Below, piece after piece: positions 18,066 through 26,438 of a DNA stretch of 64,000 nucleotides. The notes below the pieces were generated by a model. It was not told the origin of the DNA and made no database searches. It saw only the letters and a program-made list of their open reading frames with translations. The stretch comes from Paraburkholderia mimosarum LMG 23256 = NBRC 106338 (lineage in GTDB: Bacteria; Pseudomonadota; Gammaproteobacteria; Burkholderiales; Burkholderiaceae). Within the stretch, counting starts at the first letter, position 1. Each line of letters begins with the position of its first letter. Both the position numbers and the translations under genes were made by a program. The stretch is taken from the NCBI RefSeq assembly GCF_000739815.1, contig NZ_BBJJ01000007.1, forward strand, positions 62,001 through 126,000. Direction: 5' to 3'.

Positions 18066-18686
18066 ATGGCGCGGGGCCGATTCATTACGTTCGAGGGCAT
18101 CGACGGCGCGGGCAAGACCACGCATCTCGCCTGGTTTCGCGACCAGCTTGCGCACAAGCTCGCACCTTCGGGCCGTGCGGTCGTCACGACGCGCGAGCCG
18201 GGTGGCACGCCGCTCGGCGAGTCGATCCGCGAGATCGTGCTGCATCAGTCGATGGACCTCGAAACCGAGGCGCTGCTGATGTTCGCCGCGCGCCGCGAGC
18301 ATCTCGCCAAGGTGATCGAGCCCGCGCTCGCGCGTGGCGACTGGGTGCTCTCCGACCGTTTCACCGACGCCACGTTTGCCTATCAGGGCGGCGGACGCGG
18401 CCTGCCGCGCGACAAGCTCGAAACGCTGGAGCGCTGGGTGCAGGGCGGTTTCCAGCCGGATCTGACGGTGCTATTCGACCTGCCGCCTGACACCGCGAGC
18501 GAGCGGCGCGGAGCGGCGCGCGAGCCCGACCGTTTCGAGAGCGAGTCCGATGCGTTCTTCAAGCGCACGCGCGCCGAGTACCTGCGCCGCGCGGAAGAAG
18601 CGCCATACCGGTTCGTCATCGTCGACTCTTCGCAGGACATCGACGTGATTCGTAAAAAACTCGAGCAAGTGATCGCAGGGCTTTGA
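18066..18686 (+). CDS. tmk: Thymidylate kinase
   Basis: A 206-residue kinase that phosphorylates dTMP to dTDP with ATP. The P-loop [11 protein letters not shown] is at residues 10-20, the [16 protein letters not shown] block carries the DR(Y/F) substrate motif, and a lid segment lies near 150. Length and motifs are those of the classical Tmk family. It starts at the base after the mltG stop and is followed by holB, the usual mltG-tmk-holB arrangement. Confidence 0.95.
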   Translation: MARGRFITFEGIDGAGKTTHLAWFRDQLAHKLAPSGRAVVTTREPGGTPLGESIREIVLHQSMDLETEALLMFAARREHLAKVIEPALARGDWVLSDRFTDATFAYQGGGRGLPRDKLETLERWVQGGFQPDLTVLFDLPPDTASERRGAAREPDRFESESDAFFKRTRAEYLRRAEEAPYRFVIVDSSQDIDVIRKKLEQVIAGL

Positions 18687-18695
18687 TCCAAAAGG

Positions 18696-18755
18696 ATGTT
18701 CAACTTCCTCAAGCGCAGCGCACACTTCAGCCCGCTTCTCATGAAGATCGCCTAA
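18696..18755 (+). CDS. Possible 19-residue micro-ORF between tmk and holB
   Basis: ATG at 18696 follows AAAAGG directly (very short spacing) and opens MFNFLKRSAHFSPLLMKIA before TAA. It fills most of the tmk-holB gap. The peptide is amphipathic and basic. It may be a leader peptide, a decayed gene end or chance. I do not recognise it. Confidence 0.2.
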   Translation: MFNFLKRSAHFSPLLMKIA

Positions 18756-18774
18756 CCGATTGATTCCAAAGACG

Positions 18775-19809
18775 ATGATCTATCCCTGGCAAACCGACGA
18801 CTGGCAACGCTTGCAGCAACTGCGCAGCCACTGGCCGCATGCACTGCTGCTCCATGGCCAGGCGGGCATCGGCAAGCTCCACTTCGCGCAGCATCTGGCG
18901 AAGGGCTTGCTCTGCGAATCGCCGCAGGCCAACGGCGAGCCGTGCGGTTCGTGTGCGGCATGCCACTGGTTTGCCCAGGGCAACCATCCCGATTACCGCA
19001 TCGTCGTCCCCGAGGCACTGGCCGGCGAGGTCGGCCAGGCCGCAGAGGAAGAGGCCAGGGCCGAAAAGGCGGAGGGCGAAGAGGGCAAGAAGAGTCGCGC
19101 GCCGAGCAAGGAAATCCGCATCGAGCAGGTGCGCGCGCTGCTCGACTTCGCGGGCGTGGGCTCGCACCGCGGCGGCCTGCGCGTGGTCGTGCTGTATCCG
19201 GCCGAGGCGCTTAACGTCGCCGCCGCCAACGCGCTGCTGAAAACGCTGGAGGAACCGCCCGCCGGCGTGGTGTTCCTGGTGGTGTCGGCACGCATCGACC
19301 GCCTGCTGCCTACCATCATCAGCCGTTGCCGCCAGTGGCCCATGGGCACGCCGGCGCCCGAGGCCGCCACGGCCTGGCTCGCGCAGCAGGGCGTGGATGA
19401 AGCGCCGGCGCTGCTCGCCGAAGCCGGCGGCGCGCCGCTCGCGGCGCTCGCGCTCGCGCACGATGAAAACCGCACGCTGCGCGACTGGACGCTGGCCCAG
19501 CTCGCGGCGGGCCCCGCCTGCGATGCGTTTGCCTGCGGCGAGACACTGCAGAAGCTGCCGGTGCCGCTCGTGCTGGGCTGGCTGCAGCGCTGGGCCTACG
19601 ACCTGCTCGCCGAACGCACTGCGGGCCGTCCGCGCTATTTCCCGCAGGCCGCCAGCGCGCTTGCGCGGTGCGCCGCGAAACTCGACGCGGCGGCGCTCGC
19701 TCGCTACATGAAAACCGTCACGCGCCAGCGCGCCGTGGAGAACCATCCGCTGAATGCGCGCCTCGTATTCGAGGAACTCTTTCTCGGCTATCGTGAATTG
19801 TTCGCCTGA
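18775..19809 (+). CDS. holB: DNA polymerase III delta' subunit
   Basis: A 344-residue clamp-loader subunit. The Walker A-like GQAGIGK (28-34) is followed by Leu instead of Thr/Ser, consistent with delta' being unable to hydrolyse ATP. A four-Cys zinc module is visible: C47, C57, C60, C63 (LLCES and CGSCAAC). The clamp-loader SRC motif appears in IISRCRQWP. An acidic/basic insertion (EEEARAEKAEGEEGKK) around residues 88-105 is longer than in E. coli. ATG 18775 is taken because MIYPWQ is the standard start; an upstream TTG is unlikely. It follows tmk and precedes a TatD gene, as in many proteobacteria. Confidence 0.92.
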   Translation: MIYPWQTDDWQRLQQLRSHWPHALLLHGQAGIGKLHFAQHLAKGLLCESPQANGEPCGSCAACHWFAQGNHPDYRIVVPEALAGEVGQAAEEEARAEKAEGEEGKKSRAPSKEIRIEQVRALLDFAGVGSHRGGLRVVVLYPAEALNVAAANALLKTLEEPPAGVVFLVVSARIDRLLPTIISRCRQWPMGTPAPEAATAWLAQQGVDEAPALLAEAGGAPLAALALAHDENRTLRDWTLAQLAAGPACDAFACGETLQKLPVPLVLGWLQRWAYDLLAERTAGRPRYFPQAASALARCAAKLDAAALARYMKTVTRQRAVENHPLNARLVFEELFLGYRELFA

Positions 19810-19848
19810 CCGGCCCGGCTGAACCGAACCCCCTTCGCAGGACCATCC

Positions 19849-20634
19849 ATGTTTGTCGACTCACACTGCCATATCAACTTCGAGGGCCTCGGCGACCGCC
19901 TGCCGCAAGTGCTCGAGAACATGCGCGCGAACGCGGTCACGCATGCGCTCTGCGTGTCCGTCGACCTCGAAACGCTGCCTTCGGTGCTCGACATCGCGAG
20001 CCGCTACGAGAACGTCTATGCGTCGGTGGGGGTCCATCCCGATCACGAGCACATGGGGGAGCCCAGCGTGGCCGAACTGGTCGAGCTGGCGCAGCACCCG
20101 AAGGTCGTGGCGATCGGGGAAACGGGGCTCGATTACTATCGACTGGGCGAGCGCACGATCGCCGACATGGAATGGCAGCGCGAGCGTTTCCGTACGCATA
20201 TTCGCGCGGCGCACGCCACGGGCAAGCCGCTCATCGTCCACACGCGCGCGGCCTCGGACGATACCTTGCGCATCATGGAGGAAGAGCGGGCGGGCGTGCC
20301 CGGCGGCGTGATGCACTGCTTCACGGAGCCGTGGGCCATCGCCGAGCGTGCGCTGGCGCAAAACTTCTACATTTCGCTGTCGGGCATCGTGACGTTCAAG
20401 AGCGCGACGGAGGTTCAGGAAGTGGCGCGCCGCACGCCGATCGATCGCCTTTTGATCGAAACCGACTCGCCATACCTTGCGCCAGTGCCATTTCGAGGCA
20501 AACCCAATGAACCTGCGTACGTCAGCCATGTCGGAAGATTCATTGCGCAGCAACGCGGGCTGCCGGACGCCGAACTTGGCGCTGCCACCACGCAGAACTT
20601 TTTCCGGCTCTTCAAGCTTCAGCCACCCGCCTGA
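19849..20634 (+). CDS. TatD family metal-dependent hydrolase (YcfH-like)
   Basis: A 261-residue TIM-barrel amidohydrolase relative. Metal ligands are visible in VDSHCHINF (HxH), GETGLDYYR (Glu), PLIVHTRAA (His), HCFTEPW (His) and LIETDSPYLAPVP (Asp). TatD proteins act as Mg-dependent DNA exonucleases or deoxyribonucleases; YcfH's own substrate is uncertain. It follows holB by 39 bases, the conserved neighbourhood. Confidence 0.93.
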   Translation: MFVDSHCHINFEGLGDRLPQVLENMRANAVTHALCVSVDLETLPSVLDIASRYENVYASVGVHPDHEHMGEPSVAELVELAQHPKVVAIGETGLDYYRLGERTIADMEWQRERFRTHIRAAHATGKPLIVHTRAASDDTLRIMEEERAGVPGGVMHCFTEPWAIAERALAQNFYISLSGIVTFKSATEVQEVARRTPIDRLLIETDSPYLAPVPFRGKPNEPAYVSHVGRFIAQQRGLPDAELGAATTQNFFRLFKLQPPA

Positions 20635-20701
20635 ATCGGGAACCGCGTCCTGCCAATGAAATTCAATATCAACGAGTTAGAAGATAACGCTAAGGCTTGA
20701 C

Positions 20702-21427
20702 ATGAACTTGAAACCGCTTTCGCCCGCCGCCCATCCGGTTCGCCGCACCGCCGCCGCGCTCGTGTTCGGCGCCGCCGCCGCGCTGATCGGCGCCGGGGCG
20801 CACGCTGCTCCGATCGACTCGCTCGTGAAGAGCGTGAAGTTCGACGACGAGAAGGGCGTGCAAAAGGCGCTCGCGAACGGCATGGACCCGAACGCCACGG
20901 ACGACCAGGGCATGCCGCTCCTCGTGCTGGCCGCGCGCGAGAAGTCCGACAAGGTCGGAGCGCTGCTGCTCGACAACCCGAAGACGAACATCGCCGCCGA
21001 AGACCGCGCGGGCGAGAATGCGCTGATGCTCGCCTCGCTCAACGGCGACATCGATCTGGTCAAGCTCCTCATCACGAAGGGCGCCGAGGTCAACAAGAAG
21101 GGTTGGACGCCGCTGCACTACGCCGCCGCGAATGGCAACGACGACGTCGCGAAGCTGCTCATCGGCTATTCGGCCGACGTCAACGCGTTGTCGCCCAACG
21201 GCACGACGCCGCTGATGATGGCCGCGCGCGGCGACCATCTCACGACGCTCCAGTTGTTGCTCGAGAAGGGCGCGACGCTCGGCGCGAAGAACCAGATCGG
21301 CATGACCGCACTCGACTTCGCGCGCCAGTACAAGGCGCCGGACGCGATCAAGGAACTCACGGCGCGCATGACCCAGGCTGGCCTTCCCACGGCGAATACG
21401 GCAGCGCCGCAAAACAGTGCAAAATAA
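20702..21427 (+). CDS. Exported ankyrin-repeat protein
   Basis: A 241-residue protein with a long signal peptide (about residues 1-37: RR, then an Ala-rich core, ending AHA-AP) and four to five ankyrin repeats with the usual TPLHYAAANGNDDVAKLL and TPLMMAARGDHLTTLQLLL patterns. The ankyrins imply protein-protein binding in the periplasm or at the cell surface; no enzymatic domain is seen. Its upstream gap (67 bases from tatD) contains a plain AAGG site. The next gene is another small exported protein, so the two could form an envelope pair. Partner unknown. Confidence 0.88.
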   Translation: MNLKPLSPAAHPVRRTAAALVFGAAAALIGAGAHAAPIDSLVKSVKFDDEKGVQKALANGMDPNATDDQGMPLLVLAAREKSDKVGALLLDNPKTNIAAEDRAGENALMLASLNGDIDLVKLLITKGAEVNKKGWTPLHYAAANGNDDVAKLLIGYSADVNALSPNGTTPLMMAARGDHLTTLQLLLEKGATLGAKNQIGMTALDFARQYKAPDAIKELTARMTQAGLPTANTAAPQNSAK

Positions 21428-21516
21428 TAGGGTTGAAGGCGGCCACGATCTGAACAGGCATGGCCGCCCCGCGGCGCTCGCAAGGCGCCGCTTCCCTCGA
21501 CATCTCAAGGAGAACC

Positions 21517-21879
21517 ATGCTGCGGGTTCTGATCTGTGCGGGCGCGATGGCGTTGCCGCTCTCCGCTTTCGCGTTCACGGCAAGCGACCTCAACCGCCTG
21601 TGCACGAAGACCGACCTGGCTTCGCGCAGCGCGTGCGCTGCCTACATCGAAGGTGCCGCTGACGGCATCTTCAACACCATCGACGCCATCGGCGGCACTA
21701 CCGGGCCGCGCGTGGGTCAATACTTCTGTTTGCCGGCGGACGCGCGCTCCACCCAGCTGACCGACGCGGTGCGCAAGTACATCGCCGACAACCCGAACGT
21801 GGCCGGCTATAACGCCAGCACGGCCATCTCGCTCGGGCTCGGCAAGGCGTTTCCCTGCAAGACCGGCAACGGGAGCTGA
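21517..21879 (+). CDS. Rap1a/Tai-like exported protein
   Basis: A 120-residue precursor with a clear signal peptide (MLRVLICAGAMALPLSAFA). The mature part has LCTKTDLASRSACAAYIEGAADG, a late CLPADARSTQLTDAVRKYI and a final FPCKTG. The Cys spacing and the CxxYIxG pattern resemble the Rap1a/Tai family, periplasmic immunity proteins against type VI peptidoglycan amidases. No amidase effector lies next to it in this window, so it may be an orphan or a domesticated relative. AAGGAGA stands before ATG 21517; an earlier in-frame start would hide the signal peptide. Confidence 0.72.
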   Translation: MLRVLICAGAMALPLSAFAFTASDLNRLCTKTDLASRSACAAYIEGAADGIFNTIDAIGGTTGPRVGQYFCLPADARSTQLTDAVRKYIADNPNVAGYNASTAISLGLGKAFPCKTGNGS

Positions 21880-22144
21880 AGCCGGGCGGTTTTGAGTTGT
21901 CGCTGTGCAGCTGGAAGCGCGGCGCGGCGAAATCCCTTGCCGCGCCGCTCGTCATCGAGGCCGCCGCGAGTCGATCTGTAAGCGGACACCGCGGCCAGGC
22001 GCATCAGGACGCTTGCCGCCCCGATTCGGCCTGGCCTGTGCCAAACCTGGGTCGAGCCGCGCCGTTTTCGTCCGCGGGCCTGCGCCCGTGCCGTTTCCAG
22101 GCGTCGCCTTTTTGCTCAGGATGCTCAGGAGGAACTGGCCGCAG

Positions 22145-23428
22145 ATGCCGACACTCGACGATCTTTCCCGTTTCGCCGACGCGCCGCTGCAAAACTGGCT
22201 CGGCACGTTGTTCGTGAGCGCGCTCGCGCTCGTCTTCGCGCTGGCCGCTCACTGGCTGGGCGGACGCGTGTTGCTGCGCGTCGCGCGCCCGTATCCGCGC
22301 GTGAACCTGTTCCTGCGCCACGTGCGCAAGCCGGCTCTCGCCGTGCTCGTCATCGTGGCGCTCCAGTTCGTCTGGTGGCAGGCGCCCGATACGCTCAGGC
22401 ACATCGGCGGCCTGCGCGAGCTGTGCGCGTTCGCGCTGATCGCCGCGATCACCTGGCTCTCGGTGCGCTGCGCGGCGGCCATCGGCGAAGCGATCATCGC
22501 CGCGCATCCGCTCGACATCGCGGACAACCTCCAGGCCCGGCGCATCCACACCCAGGCCCGCGTGCTCGCGCGCACGGTGATGGTCCTCATCATCATCGTC
22601 GGCGTGGGCTCGGCGCTCATGACCTTTCCAAACGTGCGGCAGATCGGCGCGAGCCTGCTCGCTTCGGCCGGTGTCGCCGGTCTCGTCGCCGGTATCGCGG
22701 CACGCCCCGTGCTCGGCAATCTGATTGCCGGTCTGCAGCTCGCGCTTTCCCAGCCGATCCGGCTCGACGACGTGGTCGTGATCCAGGGCGAGTGGGGGCG
22801 CATCGAGGAAATCACGGGCACCTATGTATCGGTGCGCATCTGGGACCAGCGGCGGCTCATCGTCCCGCTACAGTGGTTCATCGAGAATCCCTTCACGAAC
22901 TGGACGCGCAGCAGCTCGCAGATCATCGGCACGGTGTTCCTGTGGTTCGATTACCGCATGCCGCTCGCGCCGCTGCGCGAGGCGCTCGCGGGCATCGTCG
23001 ACGGCGCGCCGGAATGGGACCGCCGCGTGCAGGTTCTGCAGGTCACCGATGCGAACGAGCGCGCCATGCAGATACGCGTGCTGGTGAGCTCGCGCGATTC
23101 CGGGCTCAACTGGGACTTGCGGTGCCGCGTACGCGAAGGGCTGCTCGATTTCGTGAACGAGCATTATCCGCAGTACCTGCCACGGACGCGCGCCGAGGTC
23201 TCGGCGGATCTCGAAAGCAGTGCCGTGCCGTCGTTCGTGCGGCGCCAGGCGCGGCAGTCGGCGGGCAGCACGGCGGCGCATACCGAGGCCGATCCGGTGA
23301 CGGGCACCCGTGTGCCGGGCGACAACGAAGAGCGGGAGGCGCACTGGCCGCCGCCCGACGCAACGGCGGACGCGGGAGCGGCCAACGCGCGCGAGCCTGT
23401 CACGGCCGGCCGCCGCGAAAGCGGATGA
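22145..23428 (+). CDS. MscS-type mechanosensitive ion channel
   Basis: A 427-residue inner-membrane protein with three to four N-terminal hydrophobic helices and a typical MscS pore helix, ASAGVAGLVAGIAARPVLGN, followed by the beta domain GLQLALSQPIRLDDVVVIQGEWGRIEEI and TYVSVRIWDQRRLIVP. The C-terminal 70 residues are polar and probably disordered. MscS channels open under membrane tension to save cells from osmotic downshock. AGGAGG (22127-22132) lies 12 bases before ATG 22145; ATG 22121 and longer frames are possible but less likely. It is upstream of otsA, another osmotic-stress gene. Confidence 0.88.
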   Translation: MPTLDDLSRFADAPLQNWLGTLFVSALALVFALAAHWLGGRVLLRVARPYPRVNLFLRHVRKPALAVLVIVALQFVWWQAPDTLRHIGGLRELCAFALIAAITWLSVRCAAAIGEAIIAAHPLDIADNLQARRIHTQARVLARTVMVLIIIVGVGSALMTFPNVRQIGASLLASAGVAGLVAGIAARPVLGNLIAGLQLALSQPIRLDDVVVIQGEWGRIEEITGTYVSVRIWDQRRLIVPLQWFIENPFTNWTRSSSQIIGTVFLWFDYRMPLAPLREALAGIVDGAPEWDRRVQVLQVTDANERAMQIRVLVSSRDSGLNWDLRCRVREGLLDFVNEHYPQYLPRTRAEVSADLESSAVPSFVRRQARQSAGSTAAHTEADPVTGTRVPGDNEEREAHWPPPDATADAGAANAREPVTAGRRESG

Positions 23429-23518
23429 GGACGGCGAAGCACAACTGCTGCACGGCACCGGCCAGGGGAGATTCCGTCGCCGACGCAGCAGCGTGAAGAC
23501 AGAAAGAGGAACCGCAAG

Positions 23519-24925
23519 ATGGGCAGACTCATAGTCGTCTCGAACCGCGTGGCGACGCCGACGGAAACCAAGGGCTCGGCGGGCGGGCTCGCGGTCGGTG
23601 TGTTCGGCGCGTTGAAGGACGCCGGCGGCGTATGGTTCGGCTGGAGCGGCGACGTGGTGAGCGAGACGGTGGCGAACGCGGGCCCGATGCTCGTCGAAGA
23701 CGGCCCCGTCACCTTCGCGACAGTCGGCCTCACGCGCAAGGACTACGATCAGTACTACCGAGGATTTTCGAACGCCACGCTCTGGCCGGTCTTCCATTAC
23801 CGCAACGATCTGGCGCGCTACGAGCGAGATGAATACGCGGGCTACCGTCGCGTGAACGCCTGGCTCGCGCACAAGCTCATGAAGCTGATCCACCCGGACG
23901 ACAACATCTGGGTTCACGACTATCACCTCATTCCGTTTGCGGAAGCGCTGCGCGCCGAGGGCGTGCGTAACCGCATCGGATTCTTTCTGCATATTCCGTT
24001 TCCTGCCCCGCAGGTGCTGCAGACCATTCCACCGCATGACGAGCTTGTCAGATCGCTGTCCTGCTACGACCTGCTCGGCTTCCAGACGAGCAACGACCAG
24101 CAGGCGTTTCACGATTACATTGCGCGCGAAGCGCACGGCAAGGTGAGCATGCGGGCCGCGAACGAAGAGCATGGCGACGTCGAGGCCTATGGCCGCAAGC
24201 TGCGCACAGGCGTCTACCGCATCGGCGTGTTCCCGGACGAGATCGCCGCACAGGCCGCGCGCTACGAGAGCCGGCAGCACGTGCTCGACCTCAAGCAGAG
24301 CCTCGAAGGACGCAAGCTCATCATGAGCGTGGACCGTCTCGACTATTCGAAGGGGCTCGTCGAGCGCTTCCATGCGTTCGAGCAGTTGCTGGAGACGACG
24401 CCCGAATGGCGCGGCAAGGTCACGCTCGTGCAGATCGCGCCGCCGACGCGTTCCGACGTTGCCAGCTACAAGTTGATACGCGAGGAACTGGAGCGCGAGG
24501 CGGGCCGCATCAACGGCCGCTACTCGGGCCTCGACTACACGCCGATCCGCTATCTGAGTCAGCAGTACGACCGCTGGAAGCTGATGTCGCTGTTTCGCGA
24601 ATCGCAGGTGGGTTATGTGACGCCGCTTCACGACGGCATGAACCTCGTCGCGAAGGAATACGTGGCCGCGCAGAATCCCGACGATCCGGGCGTGCTCGTG
24701 CTGTCGATCTTCGCGGGCGCCGCCGCCGAACTCACGGGCGCGCTGCTCGTGAATCCGCATGATGCGGCGAGCATGTCCGAGGCGCTGGAGCGCGCGCTCT
24801 CGATGCCGCTCGACGAGCGCCGCGCGCGCTACCAGACCAACATGGCGGCGCTCAGGCGCAACGATCTCGGCGTGTGGCGCGACAGCTTCCTGCGCGATCT
24901 CGCGGCGGTGCCGCAAGCGCGTTAA
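23519..24925 (+). CDS. otsA: Trehalose-6-phosphate synthase
   Basis: A 468-residue GT20 retaining glycosyltransferase making trehalose-6-phosphate from UDP-glucose and glucose-6-phosphate. Typical: N-terminal RLIVVSNRVA, the GGLAVG substrate loop, WVHDYHLIPFAEALR, SVDRLDYSKGLVERF and TPLHDGMNLVAKEYVAAQ. Length matches bacterial OtsA. AGAGGA sits before the ATG. The phosphatase otsB is not adjacent, so the last step must be encoded elsewhere. Together with the channel gene upstream it suggests an osmoadaptation neighbourhood. Confidence 0.95.
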   Translation: MGRLIVVSNRVATPTETKGSAGGLAVGVFGALKDAGGVWFGWSGDVVSETVANAGPMLVEDGPVTFATVGLTRKDYDQYYRGFSNATLWPVFHYRNDLARYERDEYAGYRRVNAWLAHKLMKLIHPDDNIWVHDYHLIPFAEALRAEGVRNRIGFFLHIPFPAPQVLQTIPPHDELVRSLSCYDLLGFQTSNDQQAFHDYIAREAHGKVSMRAANEEHGDVEAYGRKLRTGVYRIGVFPDEIAAQAARYESRQHVLDLKQSLEGRKLIMSVDRLDYSKGLVERFHAFEQLLETTPEWRGKVTLVQIAPPTRSDVASYKLIREELEREAGRINGRYSGLDYTPIRYLSQQYDRWKLMSLFRESQVGYVTPLHDGMNLVAKEYVAAQNPDDPGVLVLSIFAGAAAELTGALLVNPHDAASMSEALERALSMPLDERRARYQTNMAALRRNDLGVWRDSFLRDLAAVPQAR

Positions 24926-25022
24926 TAACGCCCATCCTGAGCGCGCCCGCGCGCGGCGAGCGACGACGCATTGGCGCCATTGCGTATGATCCTCCGATGA
25001 TCCGACCCGCACCGCCACGTTC

Positions 25023-26189
25023 ATGCTGACGACGCTCGCCATTGCCAACTACCGCTCGCTGCGCGAGCTCATCGTGCCGCTCGGCGCGCTCAACGTCGTG
25101 ACCGGTCCGAACGGCAGCGGCAAGTCGAATCTCTATCGCGCCCTGCGTCTGCTCGCGCTCACGGCGCGCGGCGGCGTGATTCCGTCGCTCGCGCGCGAGG
25201 GCGGTCTGCAATCCACGCTGTGGGCCGGCCCCGAGCGCTTTTCGCGCGCCGTCGCCGAGGGCGAGCATGCGGTGCAGGGCACGGTGCGCAAGGACGCGGT
25301 GAGCCTGCGCCTCGGTTTCGCCGGCGACGCCTTCGGCTACGCCATCGATCTGGGGCTGCCGCTGCCTTCGTCGACCTCGCAGTTTTCGCTCGATCCCGTG
25401 ATCAAGCGCGAATGCATCTGGAGCGGTCCGGTCCTGCGGCCCTCGGCGCTGCTCGTCGACCGCCAGGGGCCGATGATCCGCATCCGCGACGACTCGGGCG
25501 AGTGGACGACGCTCGCGCAGCCCGTCGCCAGCTTCGACAGCATGATGACCGAGTTCGCCGACCCGCGCAGCGCGCCCGAGATGATCGCGGTACGCGAGCA
25601 GATCCGCTCGTGGCGCTTCTACGACCACTTCCGCACCGACGAGTACGCGGCGGCGCGCCAGGTGCAGATCGGCACGCACTCGCCGGTGCTTACGGACGAC
25701 GGCGCGAACCTCGCCGCCGCGCTGCAGACGATCCGCGAGATCGGCGACGGCGCAGCGCTCGATATGGCGATCGGCGACGCCTTTCCGGGCGCGCGCATCG
25801 AAATCGTCAATCACGAGGGCCGCTTCGAGATCGCGCTGCGCCAGGAAGGGCTCTTGCGGCCGCTGCGCGGCGCCGAGCTTTCCGATGGCACCTTGCGCTA
25901 TGTGCTGCTCGCGGCCGCGCTGCTGAGCCCGCGTCCGCCGGGGCTGCTCGTGCTCGACGAACCGGAAGCGAGCCTGCATCCGGACCTGCTGCCGTCGCTC
26001 GCGAGGCTCATCGCGCGAGCGTCGAAGCTGTCGCAGGTCATCGTCGTTTCGCACGCGGCGCGACTCGTCGCGGCGCTGGAGCGCGAGGCGGGGAACCAGT
26101 CTATCGTGCTTGAACGGCGGCTTGGCGCCACCGGATTCGCCGATCCCGAAACGCTGGACGTGCCCGCGTGGAAATGGCCCGCGAGGTAG
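25023..26189 (+). CDS. RecF-like AAA ATPase (AAA_21 type)
   Basis: A 388-residue ATPase. Walker A GPNGSGKSN is at residues 28-36 and the Walker B/signature pair LLVLDEPEASLHPD near 305-318, separated as in SMC/ABC-ATPase relatives such as RecF and OLD. A final switch His is in VIVVSHAARLV. No TOPRIM nuclease domain is fused, and no nuclease partner gene adjoins, so a role in DNA repair, defence or signalling cannot be assigned. The gene is free-standing: 97 bases after otsA, followed by a hairpin. Confidence 0.85.
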   Translation: MLTTLAIANYRSLRELIVPLGALNVVTGPNGSGKSNLYRALRLLALTARGGVIPSLAREGGLQSTLWAGPERFSRAVAEGEHAVQGTVRKDAVSLRLGFAGDAFGYAIDLGLPLPSSTSQFSLDPVIKRECIWSGPVLRPSALLVDRQGPMIRIRDDSGEWTTLAQPVASFDSMMTEFADPRSAPEMIAVREQIRSWRFYDHFRTDEYAAARQVQIGTHSPVLTDDGANLAAALQTIREIGDGAALDMAIGDAFPGARIEIVNHEGRFEIALRQEGLLRPLRGAELSDGTLRYVLLAAALLSPRPPGLLVLDEPEASLHPDLLPSLARLIARASKLSQVIVVSHAARLVAALEREAGNQSIVLERRLGATGFADPETLDVPAWKWPAR

Positions 26190-26191
26190 GG

Positions 26192-26210
26192 GAAACACGG
26201 GGGTTGTTTC
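26192..26210. terminator. Hairpin after the AAA ATPase gene
   Basis: GAAACA (26192-26197) and TGTTTC (26205-26210) form a six-pair stem two bases after the stop region. The loop is G-rich and no T tract follows, so only a weak terminator or processing hairpin is suggested. Confidence 0.4.
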
Positions 26211-26438
26211 GGCATGTAACACCATATAGAAAATTGAAAGACCAGCGGCGCGCGCGCCCGGCTTGCCGAATAATGGGGCGATCGCTGCGTAGCCGATGCG
26301 TGCCCGAAGCGGGCCCTGCGCGACTCCGTGCGAACCCGAACGAGGCTCGAACGGCGCGGAGGCCGGCCCCCGCCTGGCTTAGAATGACCCGCACCGCAAG
26401 ACAGCGCAACGCGGCCCCGTTTTCTGGAGAGACACCTG

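Noticed and set aside
22868..25048. 726-residue leftward ORF opposite the mscS-otsA region
   Set aside because: Spans two real genes and the gap between them; composition typical of noncoding frames.
25023..26189. AAA ATPase considered as part of an anti-phage system
   Set aside because: No TOPRIM, nuclease, methylase or reverse transcriptase gene beside it; neighbours are otsA and a glycosyltransferase.
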